DNA of 64,000 nt from the NCBI RefSeq assembly GCF_013256625.1, contig NZ_CP053908.1, positions 3,100,001-3,164,000 on the forward strand, written 5' to 3'. This document shows positions 9,771 through 18,127 of the stretch, in pieces (the stretch's first letter is position 1; each line of letters opens with the position of its first letter). The DNA comes from Hymenobacter sp. BRD128 (GTDB lineage: Bacteria > Bacteroidota > Bacteroidia > Cytophagales > Hymenobacteraceae). A program made the position numbers and the translations under genes. Below the pieces are notes generated by a model, which was not told where the DNA came from, made no database searches, and was given only the letters and a program-made list of their open reading frames with translations.

Positions 9771-11750
9771 TTATTGCCCCAGCCGATATAGCACCCCCAC
9801 GCTCAGCAGCAGGCGTTCAAGCTGCCAGGGGCCACCAGCGGCGGGCTGATTCGCCACGAATACTGAGGCCTCGGTGGCCGGCAGGTTGAGGTCGGCGGCG
9901 TGCTCGTTGAAGCTGAAAAAGCCTTTTTTCTCTTCAATGAGCAGCTGGCGGCGGGTGCGCAACGGCAGCAGGTAGCCGAGGTCGGCCACGGCTTCCCAGT
10001 GGTGGCTTAGCTCCAGGCCGAGCCCCAGCCGGGGCTGGATAGCGTCGGTGATGGTTTGCAGGGAAAGCGTGAGCTGGTCGGCGGCGAGCGGCGTGCCGGC
10101 CAGGCGCAGATTGGCATCGGGGTTGGCGAAGGTGCCCAGCTCGCGGCCCACGCTTTGGCGCAGGTAGGCTAGCCCGGCGCGGGCGCGCAGCGGCCGGCCG
10201 CGCGGGTTAAGGTTGCGGGCATAGCCCAGGCCAGCTTCCCAGCCCTCGCCGCGCAGCTGACCCAGCAGATGGCGCGTGGTAGCGTAGGCGGACAGCTGGG
10301 GCGTAAGGTCGAGCTGCGCGCCAAAGGCATAGTGGGCGGCCAGGCTTTGCGCAGTGGTACTAGCCTGCCCATCGGCCCGAAAGACCGAGCCGCCGGGGGC
10401 TAGCACTACGCGCGCCTCGGTGGTTGGCACAGCAACGGACAGCAGCCCGCCGGTGTAAGAATAGCGCAGGTGCTTTAGTAAATTCCACTTTTTGGCCACC
10501 GGGGCGGTGGGTGCGGCGGTCGGGGCCGGACGCCGCAAAAGCGTATCGGCCTGGTGCTGGCGGGTCTGGTCGAGCAGCGCCTGCGGGGGCAGCACGGTGG
10601 TGTAGTGCTGCCAGAAAGTAGAGTCGTAAGGCGCAGGATTATTCAAAAAAACATCGGTGTACTGGCTGCGCGCCTGGTAGCCAGGCAGCGGCGCCTGCGC
10701 CGTGTCGATGGCCGTGGTCACGAACTCGGCCAGGTGGTGGCGCACCTGCCCGGCCAGCGGCTTACCCAGGGTGTTGTACCAAATGCTTTTCAGATAATAA
10801 CGTCCGGCATACAGCTGATAATCGGCACGATAGGCCCGCTCGCTGGCCTCAAATACCAACATTCTTTCGCGCCGGATGCCGGCCGGCGTGCGGTGCCACC
10901 GGGCGCCCAAAAATGCGTAGCTGCGCTCGTCGATGTAGACCTCGCCCGCAAAATTGGCGCGGTCGGCCCCCGGCCGGGGCCCGAAGGTGACGACGTACAC
11001 CGCCCGCCCCTGAAACGTAGTTTGCGGGCTGAGGCGGTACTGATAATCCTTGAAATGTGCCGCATCAATAAACTCGGCCCTGGTGTGCACAAAATCAAAC
11101 CGGTGCGGCACGAAGGCACCGGCTATCCAGTTGATGGGGGCTAGCGGGGCGCCGGGCCGGGCCGGGCGCAGGTCGCCCCGGCGCGACTCCAGCACCTGCA
11201 CTTGCCCTTGGTCGTGCGGGTACTGATAGCCAGGCTTATACACCCGTAGCAGGCCCTCGACCAGGTAGTCGTAGCGCTGGCGAGTGGCCTCATCGTCCGA
11301 CTCGCGGTAGAAGCCCGTGAGCTGGCTGGGCCGCACCGGAAAATTGAGCGGAATCCGCGCCACCGCCTCCCGGATAATCCCTTCGGCCGAGGCCGTAACG
11401 GTGACTGTGCTAAGGCTAGCCGGACTGATTTTCAGCTCAATGAGCAGCTCCGGCCCTGGCAGCGGCGGCAGCGGGTGGCGGTAGGGCCGGTAGCCCAGCA
11501 GCGCCACTTCCAGCTCGCTGCTTCGGTAAGCAGCGGGCACTCGCAGGGCAAAGCGGCCCTCAGCATTAGTGCTGGTACCTAGCCGGTTGCCGCCGATGCC
11601 CACTTGCGCATTCGGAATAGACTGGTGCGTATCGGCATCGAGCACGCGGCCGCGCAGTAGCGGGCTTTCCTGGGCGAGCGAAGGCGAAGCCAGTAACAGT
11701 AGGCCTGCGACAATAAAAAAAAGAACGTCATGCTGAGCTTGTCGAAGCAT
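9771..11750 (-). CDS. exported protein with carboxypeptidase-regulatory-like N-domain
   Basis: About 659 residues from the ATG at 11750 (MLRQAQHDVLFF...); another in-frame ATG is at 11816. Both lie inside the inverted-repeat element 11722-11824, and the repeat encodes the n-region of the signal peptide, whose hydrophobic core (FIVAGLLLLASPSLAQ) follows. Residues about 30-110 form a CarboxypepD_reg-like beta-sandwich (LLRGRVLDADTHQSIPNAQV...GRFAL). A middle region with GFYRESD, LRVYKPGY and YIDERSYAFLGARW resembles DUF5686-type and related Bacteroidota exported proteins; the C-terminal third is strand-rich and may be a barrel. Function unknown. It is separate from rnd by about 100 bases of repeat. 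Confidence 0.7.
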   Translation of the reverse strand: MLRQAQHDVLFFIVAGLLLLASPSLAQESPLLRGRVLDADTHQSIPNAQVGIGGNRLGTSTNAEGRFALRVPAAYRSSELEVALLGYRPYRHPLPPLPGPELLIELKISPASLSTVTVTASAEGIIREAVARIPLNFPVRPSQLTGFYRESDDEATRQRYDYLVEGLLRVYKPGYQYPHDQGQVQVLESRRGDLRPARPGAPLAPINWIAGAFVPHRFDFVHTRAEFIDAAHFKDYQYRLSPQTTFQGRAVYVVTFGPRPGADRANFAGEVYIDERSYAFLGARWHRTPAGIRRERMLVFEASERAYRADYQLYAGRYYLKSIWYNTLGKPLAGQVRHHLAEFVTTAIDTAQAPLPGYQARSQYTDVFLNNPAPYDSTFWQHYTTVLPPQALLDQTRQHQADTLLRRPAPTAAPTAPVAKKWNLLKHLRYSYTGGLLSVAVPTTEARVVLAPGGSVFRADGQASTTAQSLAAHYAFGAQLDLTPQLSAYATTRHLLGQLRGEGWEAGLGYARNLNPRGRPLRARAGLAYLRQSVGRELGTFANPDANLRLAGTPLAADQLTLSLQTITDAIQPRLGLGLELSHHWEAVADLGYLLPLRTRRQLLIEEKKGFFSFNEHAADLNLPATEASVFVANQPAAGGPWQLERLLLSVGVLYRLGQ

Positions 11751-11824
11751 CTCTACTACTTTTATCGGGTTAGTACCCTCAACGGCGCGGTAGAGATGCT
11801 TCGACAAGCTCAGCATGACGTTCT
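11722..11824. repeat. perfect 35-bp inverted-repeat element covering a gene start
   Basis: Arms 11722-11756 and 11790-11824 are perfect reverse complements over 35 bases with a 33-base spacer. Each arm reads AGAACGTCATGCTGAGCTTG... and contains its own smaller palindromic feature (ATGCT...AGCAT). The core resembles palindromic repeats common between genes in Bacteroidota (established in general terms). A degenerate relative lies at 4699-4806. The gene at 9771-11750 begins within it. Confidence 0.85.
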
Positions 11825-11847
11825 AAATAGAAGGTGCAGTCGGCTGG

Positions 11848-13028
11848 CTAGCCTTGCAGCGGTGCTTCCAGTTCGGCGATGGTTAGGCCGTGCTGGCCGG
11901 CGGTTTCGCCCAGCAGCTGGCGCTGCCAGGGGCGCAGGGCGGCCAGGCTGCCCTGCTCCACCACGTCGCCGATGAGGCGGTTGCTAAGCACGGTATTGGC
12001 CAGCACGGGGCTGTAGTCGGCGGCCAGATGGTTTTTGAGGGTCGTGAGCAGCGTTTCGCGGGCTTCGGCCAGGGCCGCCACGGGGCCGCCAAAGCGGCGG
12101 CGGAAGGGCTGCGGCCGGCGCTGGTCGGCGGGCGGCGGGCCATCGGGGGCCAGCTCGGCGGTGGCTAGCTCCACCAGCTCGTCGGCGTAAGGCGCGCGCT
12201 TCAGCTCGGGATGCAGGCCGCCGGCATTGCGCAGCGCGCCGTGCGAGGCGATGGGCTGGCGCGTGATTTCGGCCAGCCTATCGTTGCTGAGCACCATGTA
12301 GCTAGGCCGGTCAAGCTGCCGCGCCAGGCGGTCGCGCAGCGCGTATAGCTCCCGAAACAAAGGCAATTCCTGGGGCTGATGCGGTACTTGCCGGCTAGCC
12401 GCAGGTGCGGGCGCAGCTCACCACGGCCATAGCGCACGGCTTCGAGGGCGTGGTTTTCTTCAGCCGCCCACTGGGCGCGGCCCTGCTCCTGCAAGCGGGC
12501 CGTGAGGCGGTCGGTGAGCTCAAAGAGATACAGCACGTCGTTGGCGGCGTACTCTTTCTGGGCTTCGGTGAGCGGACGCTTCAGCCAGTTCGATTTCTGC
12601 TCGCCTTTGTCTACCTCAAACCCCAGCTCGCTCTGAATGAGGCGGCCTAGCGAGATATTATTGTCTTCGAGGGCTAGCAGCGTGAACTGCACGCTGGTGT
12701 CAACAATGGTGCGGCAGGTGACGCCAAATAGCTCGTCGAGCAGCAGGATATCAGATTTGCAGGAGTGGAACACCTTCGCCACGGCCGGGTTGCGCAGCAC
12801 GGCAAATAAGGGCTCGAGCCCGGCGGCCATTTCGGGCTCCAGGGGCAGCGGGTCGATAAGGTAAACTTCTTGGCCGTCAAAGACTTGAATCAGGGCCAGG
12901 TGGCGGCCGTAGCGGTAGCGGTTGTCGTCAAACTCCAGGTCGATGCCAATACGCGGCAGCGTAGTGAAGTGGGCTGCCGCGTCGGCCACCTGGGCCGCCG
13001 TGGTAAGGTAATGGATAGTTGGCTTCAT
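11848..13028 (-). pseudogene. rnd: ribonuclease D, split by a one-base frameshift
   Basis: 3'-5' exoribonuclease of the DEDD family, used in tRNA 3' maturation. The first frame (13028 to about 12375) holds the nuclease domain: IGIDLEFDD (D-x-E), FHSCKSDILLLDELFG and YAANDVLYLFEL (Y-x-x-x-D). The HRDC-containing C-terminal part continues in another frame (to 11848). The shift is at the run of four bases 12372-12375: one added base restores KYRISPQELPLFRELY, joining the parts into a protein of about 393 residues. So it is either a sequencing/assembly deletion or a recent mutation. The start at 13028 is chosen because the frame's other ATG (13040) lies in the -7 box. Confidence 0.85.
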
Positions 13029-13037
13029 GCGTGGCGG

Positions 13038-13045
13038 CAAAGGTA
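13038..13045 (-). promoter_or_regulatory. -7 box (TACCTTTG) of rnd, 9 bases from the start codon
   Basis: TACCTTTG on the minus strand matches TAnnTTTG exactly and ends 9 bases before the ATG at 13028. Transcription would begin at or just before the start codon, giving a leaderless or nearly leaderless mRNA. Confidence 0.55.
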
Positions 13046-13325
13046 GGGGTAGCTGTGGGTAACCTTATTTTAAAAATCATTTGACGGCCTGCCTAACCAG
13101 TGAAATCAGAATAATCTGCTTTCAGAGTAACTCGTACAAATTTCAGATGCTTTCTCTAGAAAATAATTCAATAAAAATCAGAACCCCCTTTATCTATTTA
13201 GGGCATTTTTGATTTTTCATTATAAATTTTTGATGAATTACCCTTTATTTTGCAGTTATCAATTTTGTCCTGCCCGCTCTTTTTCCTCTACGCCTTCTTT
13301 TTATTAACTCTTTACTCATTACTTC
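13046..13325. other. AT-rich regulatory gap before the first SusC gene
   Basis: About 280 bases, much richer in A and T than the genes on both sides, between the divergent rnd and susC-like genes. A weak -7-like octamer TATTTTGC lies at 13246-13253, 72 bases before the SusC ATG. I see no ORF, RNA fold or strong inverted repeat. Confidence 0.4.
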
Positions 13326-16300
13326 ATGAGGAACATTCTTACTCCTTTATTCGTGGTAGCGTCCCTGCCTGCGCTCGCGCAAACGCAGGCTGTGAACGGC
13401 CGAGTGTTAAGCTCAGACGGGGCCCCGGTGCCCGGCGCCACGATAGTAGAGCGTGGCACCACCAACGGCGTGAGCAGCGGCGCCGACGGCAACTTTACGC
13501 TGAACGTGCAGCCTAACTCCACACTCATTATCAGCTCAGTAGGCTATACCAGCCAAACAGTGGCGGTGGGTGGCCGCCGCACCCTCGATGTGACGCTGGC
13601 CGCTAGTGCTACCGACTTGGGCGAGGCCGTGGTAGTAGGTTATGGTACCCAGACCAAGGCTGACCTTACCGGCTCGATAGTGCAGCTTTCTAGTAAGGAA
13701 GTGGGTAACCAGCCAGTGCAGTCGTTTGAGCAGTCCATCCAGGGCAAGGCTGCTGGGGTTTTCATTCAAAGCAGCAGCGGCAAGCTGGGCCAGGGCATTC
13801 AGGTGCGTGTGCGAGGCGTGTCGAGCATCAGCGGCGATGCCCAGCCGCTGTATGTGGTAGACGGCATTCCAGTGCTGGCCGACAACCTCTCCTCAACTTC
13901 GGCCTCGACCAACCCGATTGCCGACATTAACCCGAATGATATTGAGAGTATTAGCGTGCTCAAAGATGCGTCGGCATCAGCCATCTACGGCTCGCGCGCT
14001 ACCAATGGCGTGGTTATCGTGACCACCAAGCGTGGCAAGGCTGGTGCTACGCGCTTCACGATTGGGTACCAGACGGGCCTGAGCCAGCCCACGCACAAGC
14101 GCGAGTTTTTGAACAGCCAAGAGTACGTGACGCTGCTGACGGAAGCGCTCGTGAACTCGGGCCGCTCGACAGCTTCTAACACGACGCGCCTCACGACCTA
14201 CGCGGCCGGCCAAGCCGACCCGCTCACTTATAATACCGACTGGCAGAGCCAGGCCTTTCAGCGGGCGCCGTTTTCGCAGTACGACCTGAACGCTAGCGGC
14301 GGCAATGACAAAACCAAGTTCTTCGTCTCGGGCCAGTACAGCGACCAGAACGGCATTTTGGTGGGCAACCGCTACCAGCGCATCAATACGCGCTTCAACA
14401 TCGACCAGCAGGCCACCGACCGGCTCTCGTTTGGGGTAAACGTGGCCGCTTCGCGCAGCCTCAACAACCGCCTGCCCAACGACAACGCCTTTAGCTCGCC
14501 GATGCAAATCGTGGCCCTGGCCCCGATTACCCCGCTCACCGACCCGCGCACGGGTCTGCTCAGCGGCGCCCTCGACCCGGCGACCGGCGTGCCCAACACC
14601 ACGTTCCCGTTCTACTACAACCCGCTGCTCAGCATTCAGGGCGCCTCGTACGCTACCACTACTTACAGGGTGCTGGGCAATGTCTACGCGCAGTTTAAGC
14701 TGACGCAGGATTTGATATTCCGCTCTGAGCTAGGAGCTGATTTTATCAACCAGACCGAAAATCAGATACTAGGCCGTCTCACCTCCCGCAACAGCGGCCC
14801 TACCAACGGCTACACGTTTAACGCGGCTACTACAAACACTAAAATAGTAGTTAACAACTACTTATCGTATAAAAAGACGCTGTCGGACGTGCATGCACTC
14901 GACCTGACGCTCGGCACGAGCTACGAGGAAGGCCGCCTGACAGGGAACAGCGTGACGGGTACGCAATTTGCCTCCGACGCGTATAAAACGATTGATAATG
15001 CTTCGCAAATCACGGCGGGCACGTCTTACAGCACCGGGAATACGCTGGTTTCGTATTTCGCCCGGGGCTCTTACGCCTTCGCCGGCAAGTACCTGGTGGG
15101 CGCCAGCGCCCGCGTCGATGGCTCGTCGCGTTTTGGCCCCAACAAGCGCTACGGCGTGTTCCCGGCCGCTTCGGTGGGCTGGCTGATGTCGGAGGAGAGT
15201 TTCCTGAAGGGCAATGCGGTGCTGAGCAACCTAAAGCTGCGGGCCAGCATTGGCAAGGCCGGCAACCAGAACATCGGCAACTCGGTGTATCAGGCGCTGT
15301 TTACGTCGGTAGGCGCGGGCTACGTGGGCACCTCGGGCCAGCGGCCTTCGCAGCTGGCTAACCCCGACCTGTCGTGGGAATCGACCACGCAGTACGATGG
15401 CGGCATTGAGTACGGCTTCCTCGACAACCGCATCAGCGGCGAGGTGGACATTTACCTGAAGCGTACTACGGGCCTAGCCTTGTCGCAGTCAGTACCCGCT
15501 ACTACGGGCTTCACCAGCCGCTTTGCCAACGTAGGCAGCATGGAGAATAAGGGTCTGGAGTTTGTGCTGACTACGCGCAATCTCATCGGGGCTTTCACCT
15601 GGACAACCAGCTTCAACGCGGCCCTCAACAAGAATAAAGTTCTTGACCTAGCCGGCCCCAATATCCTAGGCAACTTCCTCAACCGGGCGCAAGCAGGCCA
15701 GCCGCTGGGCGAGTTTATCGGTCCGGAATACGCCGGCGTAGACCCTGCCAATGGCAACGCCCTCTACTACCTGAACACCACCAATGCCGACGGCACCCTG
15801 AACCGGGGCACCACTGCCGACATCAACGCGGCAGCTTACGTACCGGTGGGCAACCCCAACCCTACCTGGACGGGCGGTATTACCAACAGCTTCTCCTTTA
15901 AAGGCTTCGACTTGTCGGCGACCATCGTGGGTGTATTTGGCAACCAGATTTTTGATGGCGGCGCGCAATTCTACTCCGTGGGCTTCAACAACGGCCCCGA
16001 CAACCAAACCCGCGACCAGCTCAACCGTTGGCAGAAGCCCGGCGATATCACCAACGTGCCCAAGGCCAGCTACCTCAGCGGCAACGGTACCGGCCTGTCG
16101 TCGCGCTTCGTGCGCAACGGTGACTACGGCCGCCTGCGCACCGTGCTACTGGGCTACAACCTGCCCAGCGCCATCGCCCAGCGGGGCTTCTTGCAGTCGG
16201 CCCGCATCTTCGTGCAGGCTCTCAACCTGCTAACTTTCACGAAGTATTCGGGCTGGGACCCCGAAGTAAGCGCCGACTACCTCACCGGCGGCGGCAACCT

Positions 16301-16409
16301 GGTGACCGGCAACGGTAACCGTACCCAGAGCAACATCAACCAAGGCATCGACTTCTACACCGCCCCGCAGCCCCGCACCTATACGGTGGGCGTCAACCTG
16401 GGCTTCTAG
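13326..16409 (+). CDS. SusC/RagA-family TonB-dependent outer-membrane transporter (pair 1)
   Basis: 1027 residues. Signal peptide MRNILTPLFVVASLPALAQ, then a CarboxypepD_reg-like domain (about 22-100: VNGRVLSSDGAPVPGATIVE...VTLAASATDL), then EAVVVGYGTQTKADLTGS (the SusC-specific TonB-box region), the plug (about 115-230, ending SVLKDASASAIYGSRATNGV) and a 22-strand-type barrel to a C-terminal Phe (VGVNLGF). Works with the SusD lipoprotein encoded 40 bases downstream to import oligomeric nutrients, powered by TonB. No linked glycoside hydrolase or peptidase reveals the substrate. Its first 170 residues are nearly the same as those of the second SusC at 18128. Confidence 0.95.
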   Translation: MRNILTPLFVVASLPALAQTQAVNGRVLSSDGAPVPGATIVERGTTNGVSSGADGNFTLNVQPNSTLIISSVGYTSQTVAVGGRRTLDVTLAASATDLGEAVVVGYGTQTKADLTGSIVQLSSKEVGNQPVQSFEQSIQGKAAGVFIQSSSGKLGQGIQVRVRGVSSISGDAQPLYVVDGIPVLADNLSSTSASTNPIADINPNDIESISVLKDASASAIYGSRATNGVVIVTTKRGKAGATRFTIGYQTGLSQPTHKREFLNSQEYVTLLTEALVNSGRSTASNTTRLTTYAAGQADPLTYNTDWQSQAFQRAPFSQYDLNASGGNDKTKFFVSGQYSDQNGILVGNRYQRINTRFNIDQQATDRLSFGVNVAASRSLNNRLPNDNAFSSPMQIVALAPITPLTDPRTGLLSGALDPATGVPNTTFPFYYNPLLSIQGASYATTTYRVLGNVYAQFKLTQDLIFRSELGADFINQTENQILGRLTSRNSGPTNGYTFNAATTNTKIVVNNYLSYKKTLSDVHALDLTLGTSYEEGRLTGNSVTGTQFASDAYKTIDNASQITAGTSYSTGNTLVSYFARGSYAFAGKYLVGASARVDGSSRFGPNKRYGVFPAASVGWLMSEESFLKGNAVLSNLKLRASIGKAGNQNIGNSVYQALFTSVGAGYVGTSGQRPSQLANPDLSWESTTQYDGGIEYGFLDNRISGEVDIYLKRTTGLALSQSVPATTGFTSRFANVGSMENKGLEFVLTTRNLIGAFTWTTSFNAALNKNKVLDLAGPNILGNFLNRAQAGQPLGEFIGPEYAGVDPANGNALYYLNTTNADGTLNRGTTADINAAAYVPVGNPNPTWTGGITNSFSFKGFDLSATIVGVFGNQIFDGGAQFYSVGFNNGPDNQTRDQLNRWQKPGDITNVPKASYLSGNGTGLSSRFVRNGDYGRLRTVLLGYNLPSAIAQRGFLQSARIFVQALNLLTFTKYSGWDPEVSADYLTGGGNLVTGNGNRTQSNINQGIDFYTAPQPRTYTVGVNLGF

Positions 16410-16449
16410 GCCCACCGGCCGTTGCTTTCTTCTCTAACGATATTCTATC

Positions 16450-17826
16450 ATGAAAAAAATAGTACTTGGGCTTTTGGCCGCTAGCCTGCTCACGGGCAGC
16501 CTAGCCGGCTGCAACAGCAAGCTAAACGTGCCGCCCACCAGCTCCATCGACGCCGCCTCGGCGCTCAATACTTCTACCGATGTGCAGGCGGCCCTCATTG
16601 GCTGCTACACGGGCCTGCAAAGCGGCTCCAGCTACGGCGGCTACATCCAATTGATGTCGGACCTGCTGGGCGACAACGGCGATGAGGCCTTCGTGGGCAC
16701 CTTCAACGACCCGCAGCAGGCGCAGCGCAAGTCGCTGCTCATCACCAATGTCTTCGTATCTAGCATCTGGATAAACGATTACGACGTGATTAACCGCACC
16801 AATAACGTGCTGGCTAACCTGGATAAGCTTGACACCTCGGCTAAAAAAGCCAGCGTGGAGGGCGAGGCCCGATTCATTCGCGCGCTGGTGTACTTCGACC
16901 TGGTGCGCCTCTACGCCAAGGCCTGGAACGATGGGACGCCCAGCAGCAACCCCGGCGTACCGCTGGTGCTCACCCCGACTACCACCGTGACGGAGGCTAG
17001 CAAGGTGAGCCGCAATACGGTGGCTGAAGTATACGCGCAGATTTTCACCGACCTTACGAAGGCTGAAGCCTCGCTGCCCCTTACCAATGGCTTTTTTGCC
17101 AACCGGGCCGCCGCCGCCGGCTTGCTGTCGCGGGTGTATTTACAGCAAGGCGACTTTGCCAACGCCGCTAACGCCGCCAACCGCGCCATCAACACGGCGG
17201 TAACCTCGAACAAGGCGGCGCTGAATGCCAACTACGCCGACAACTTTGTTTCAGCGAGCTCAACGCTGGGTAATTCATCAGAAGATATTTTTGCCATCCA
17301 GTTCTCGTCGCAGAGCGGCACCAACCAGCTCAACGTGTTCTATTCCGTGACGCGCCGGGCCGATGTAAACATCCTGCCGCAGTTCGCAGCCCGATTTGAA
17401 CCTGGTGACACCCGCCAGGGCCTGCTCTTAACCAATAGCACCGCTACCTACACCCGCAAATACGATGTTCTGTACGGCAACATCAAGTTAATGCGCCTGG
17501 CCGAGCTGTACCTGACGCGCGCCGAGGCTAACTTCCGGGCGGGCACCACCGTGGGCGCCACCCCGCTCGCCGACATCAACACCATCCGCACCCGGGCTGG
17601 CCTACCCCTGCTCACTACGCTCACCCTGGATGCTATCCTAAAGGAGCGGCGGCTGGAACTGGCTTTCGAAGGCTTCCGCCTCGGCGACCTCAAGCGGAAC
17701 CAGGAGTCGGCCTTTGACCCGCTGACCAACACAACCTATGCTTGGAATTCGCCCAAGCTCATTTTCCCGATTCCGCTGCGCGAAATCAACGCCAACCCCA
17801 ATCTCGTTCAGAACGCCGGTTACTAG
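16450..17826 (+). CDS. SusD/RagB-family nutrient-binding lipoprotein (pair 1)
   Basis: 458 residues. Lipoprotein signal with lipobox LAGC (Cys21). The alpha-helical TPR-like body carries the family marks: TSSIDAASALNTSTDVQAALIGCYTGL near the N-terminus, VEGEARFIRALVYFDLVRLYAK (the RA-x-x-YF-L-V-x-Y-G/A motif), LMRLAELYLTRAEANFR and ERRLELAFEGFRLGDLKR, and the terminal IFPIPLREINANPNLVQN. It forms the lid of the SusC channel on the cell surface. 40 bases after susC, so cotranscribed; a terminator follows at 17851. Confidence 0.95.
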   Translation: MKKIVLGLLAASLLTGSLAGCNSKLNVPPTSSIDAASALNTSTDVQAALIGCYTGLQSGSSYGGYIQLMSDLLGDNGDEAFVGTFNDPQQAQRKSLLITNVFVSSIWINDYDVINRTNNVLANLDKLDTSAKKASVEGEARFIRALVYFDLVRLYAKAWNDGTPSSNPGVPLVLTPTTTVTEASKVSRNTVAEVYAQIFTDLTKAEASLPLTNGFFANRAAAAGLLSRVYLQQGDFANAANAANRAINTAVTSNKAALNANYADNFVSASSTLGNSSEDIFAIQFSSQSGTNQLNVFYSVTRRADVNILPQFAARFEPGDTRQGLLLTNSTATYTRKYDVLYGNIKLMRLAELYLTRAEANFRAGTTVGATPLADINTIRTRAGLPLLTTLTLDAILKERRLELAFEGFRLGDLKRNQESAFDPLTNTTYAWNSPKLIFPIPLREINANPNLVQNAGY

Positions 17827-17850
17827 CTAGCCTAATTATCTGCTACCCGG

Positions 17851-17880
17851 AAGGCCCGCAACACTTGTTGCGGGCCTTTT
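17851..17880 (+). terminator. intrinsic terminator after SusD pair 1
   Basis: Stem AAGGCCCGCAACA (17851-17863) with its complement (17866-17878), very short loop, followed by a T-rich tail (TTTTCGTTTT). Confidence 0.85.
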
Positions 17881-18127
17881 CGTTTTACAACGTCCGCACT
17901 TTTTTTCAAAATTGAGGTAAAATTCGTAAAATTCTATCTTCCAAAGCGTTTGAGTGCGTTAAGGTTGTCTTTTACTTGAGCAATCCGCACAATTTGATAA
18001 CATTGGCCGAACAAATTCATATTGCCTTCTTCTAACGTGCGCTTTATTTACGATTAGCCACCCTTCCCTTTTTATGCAGCGTGGTCGCACTCATTTAGCA
18101 GTATAATTTACAATTACAACTCCCTGT
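17881..18127. other. AT-rich gap between the two SusCD pairs
   Basis: The 301-base gap between SusD 1 and SusC 2 holds the terminator at its start and then AT-rich sequence with no ORF. I cannot pick a confident -7 box. It indicates that the second pair has its own promoter and is not read through from the first. Confidence 0.4.

Noticed and set aside
11730..11975. Open frame within and after the 11722 element
   Set aside because: It translates the repeat arm itself and then the antisense of rnd; no independent support.
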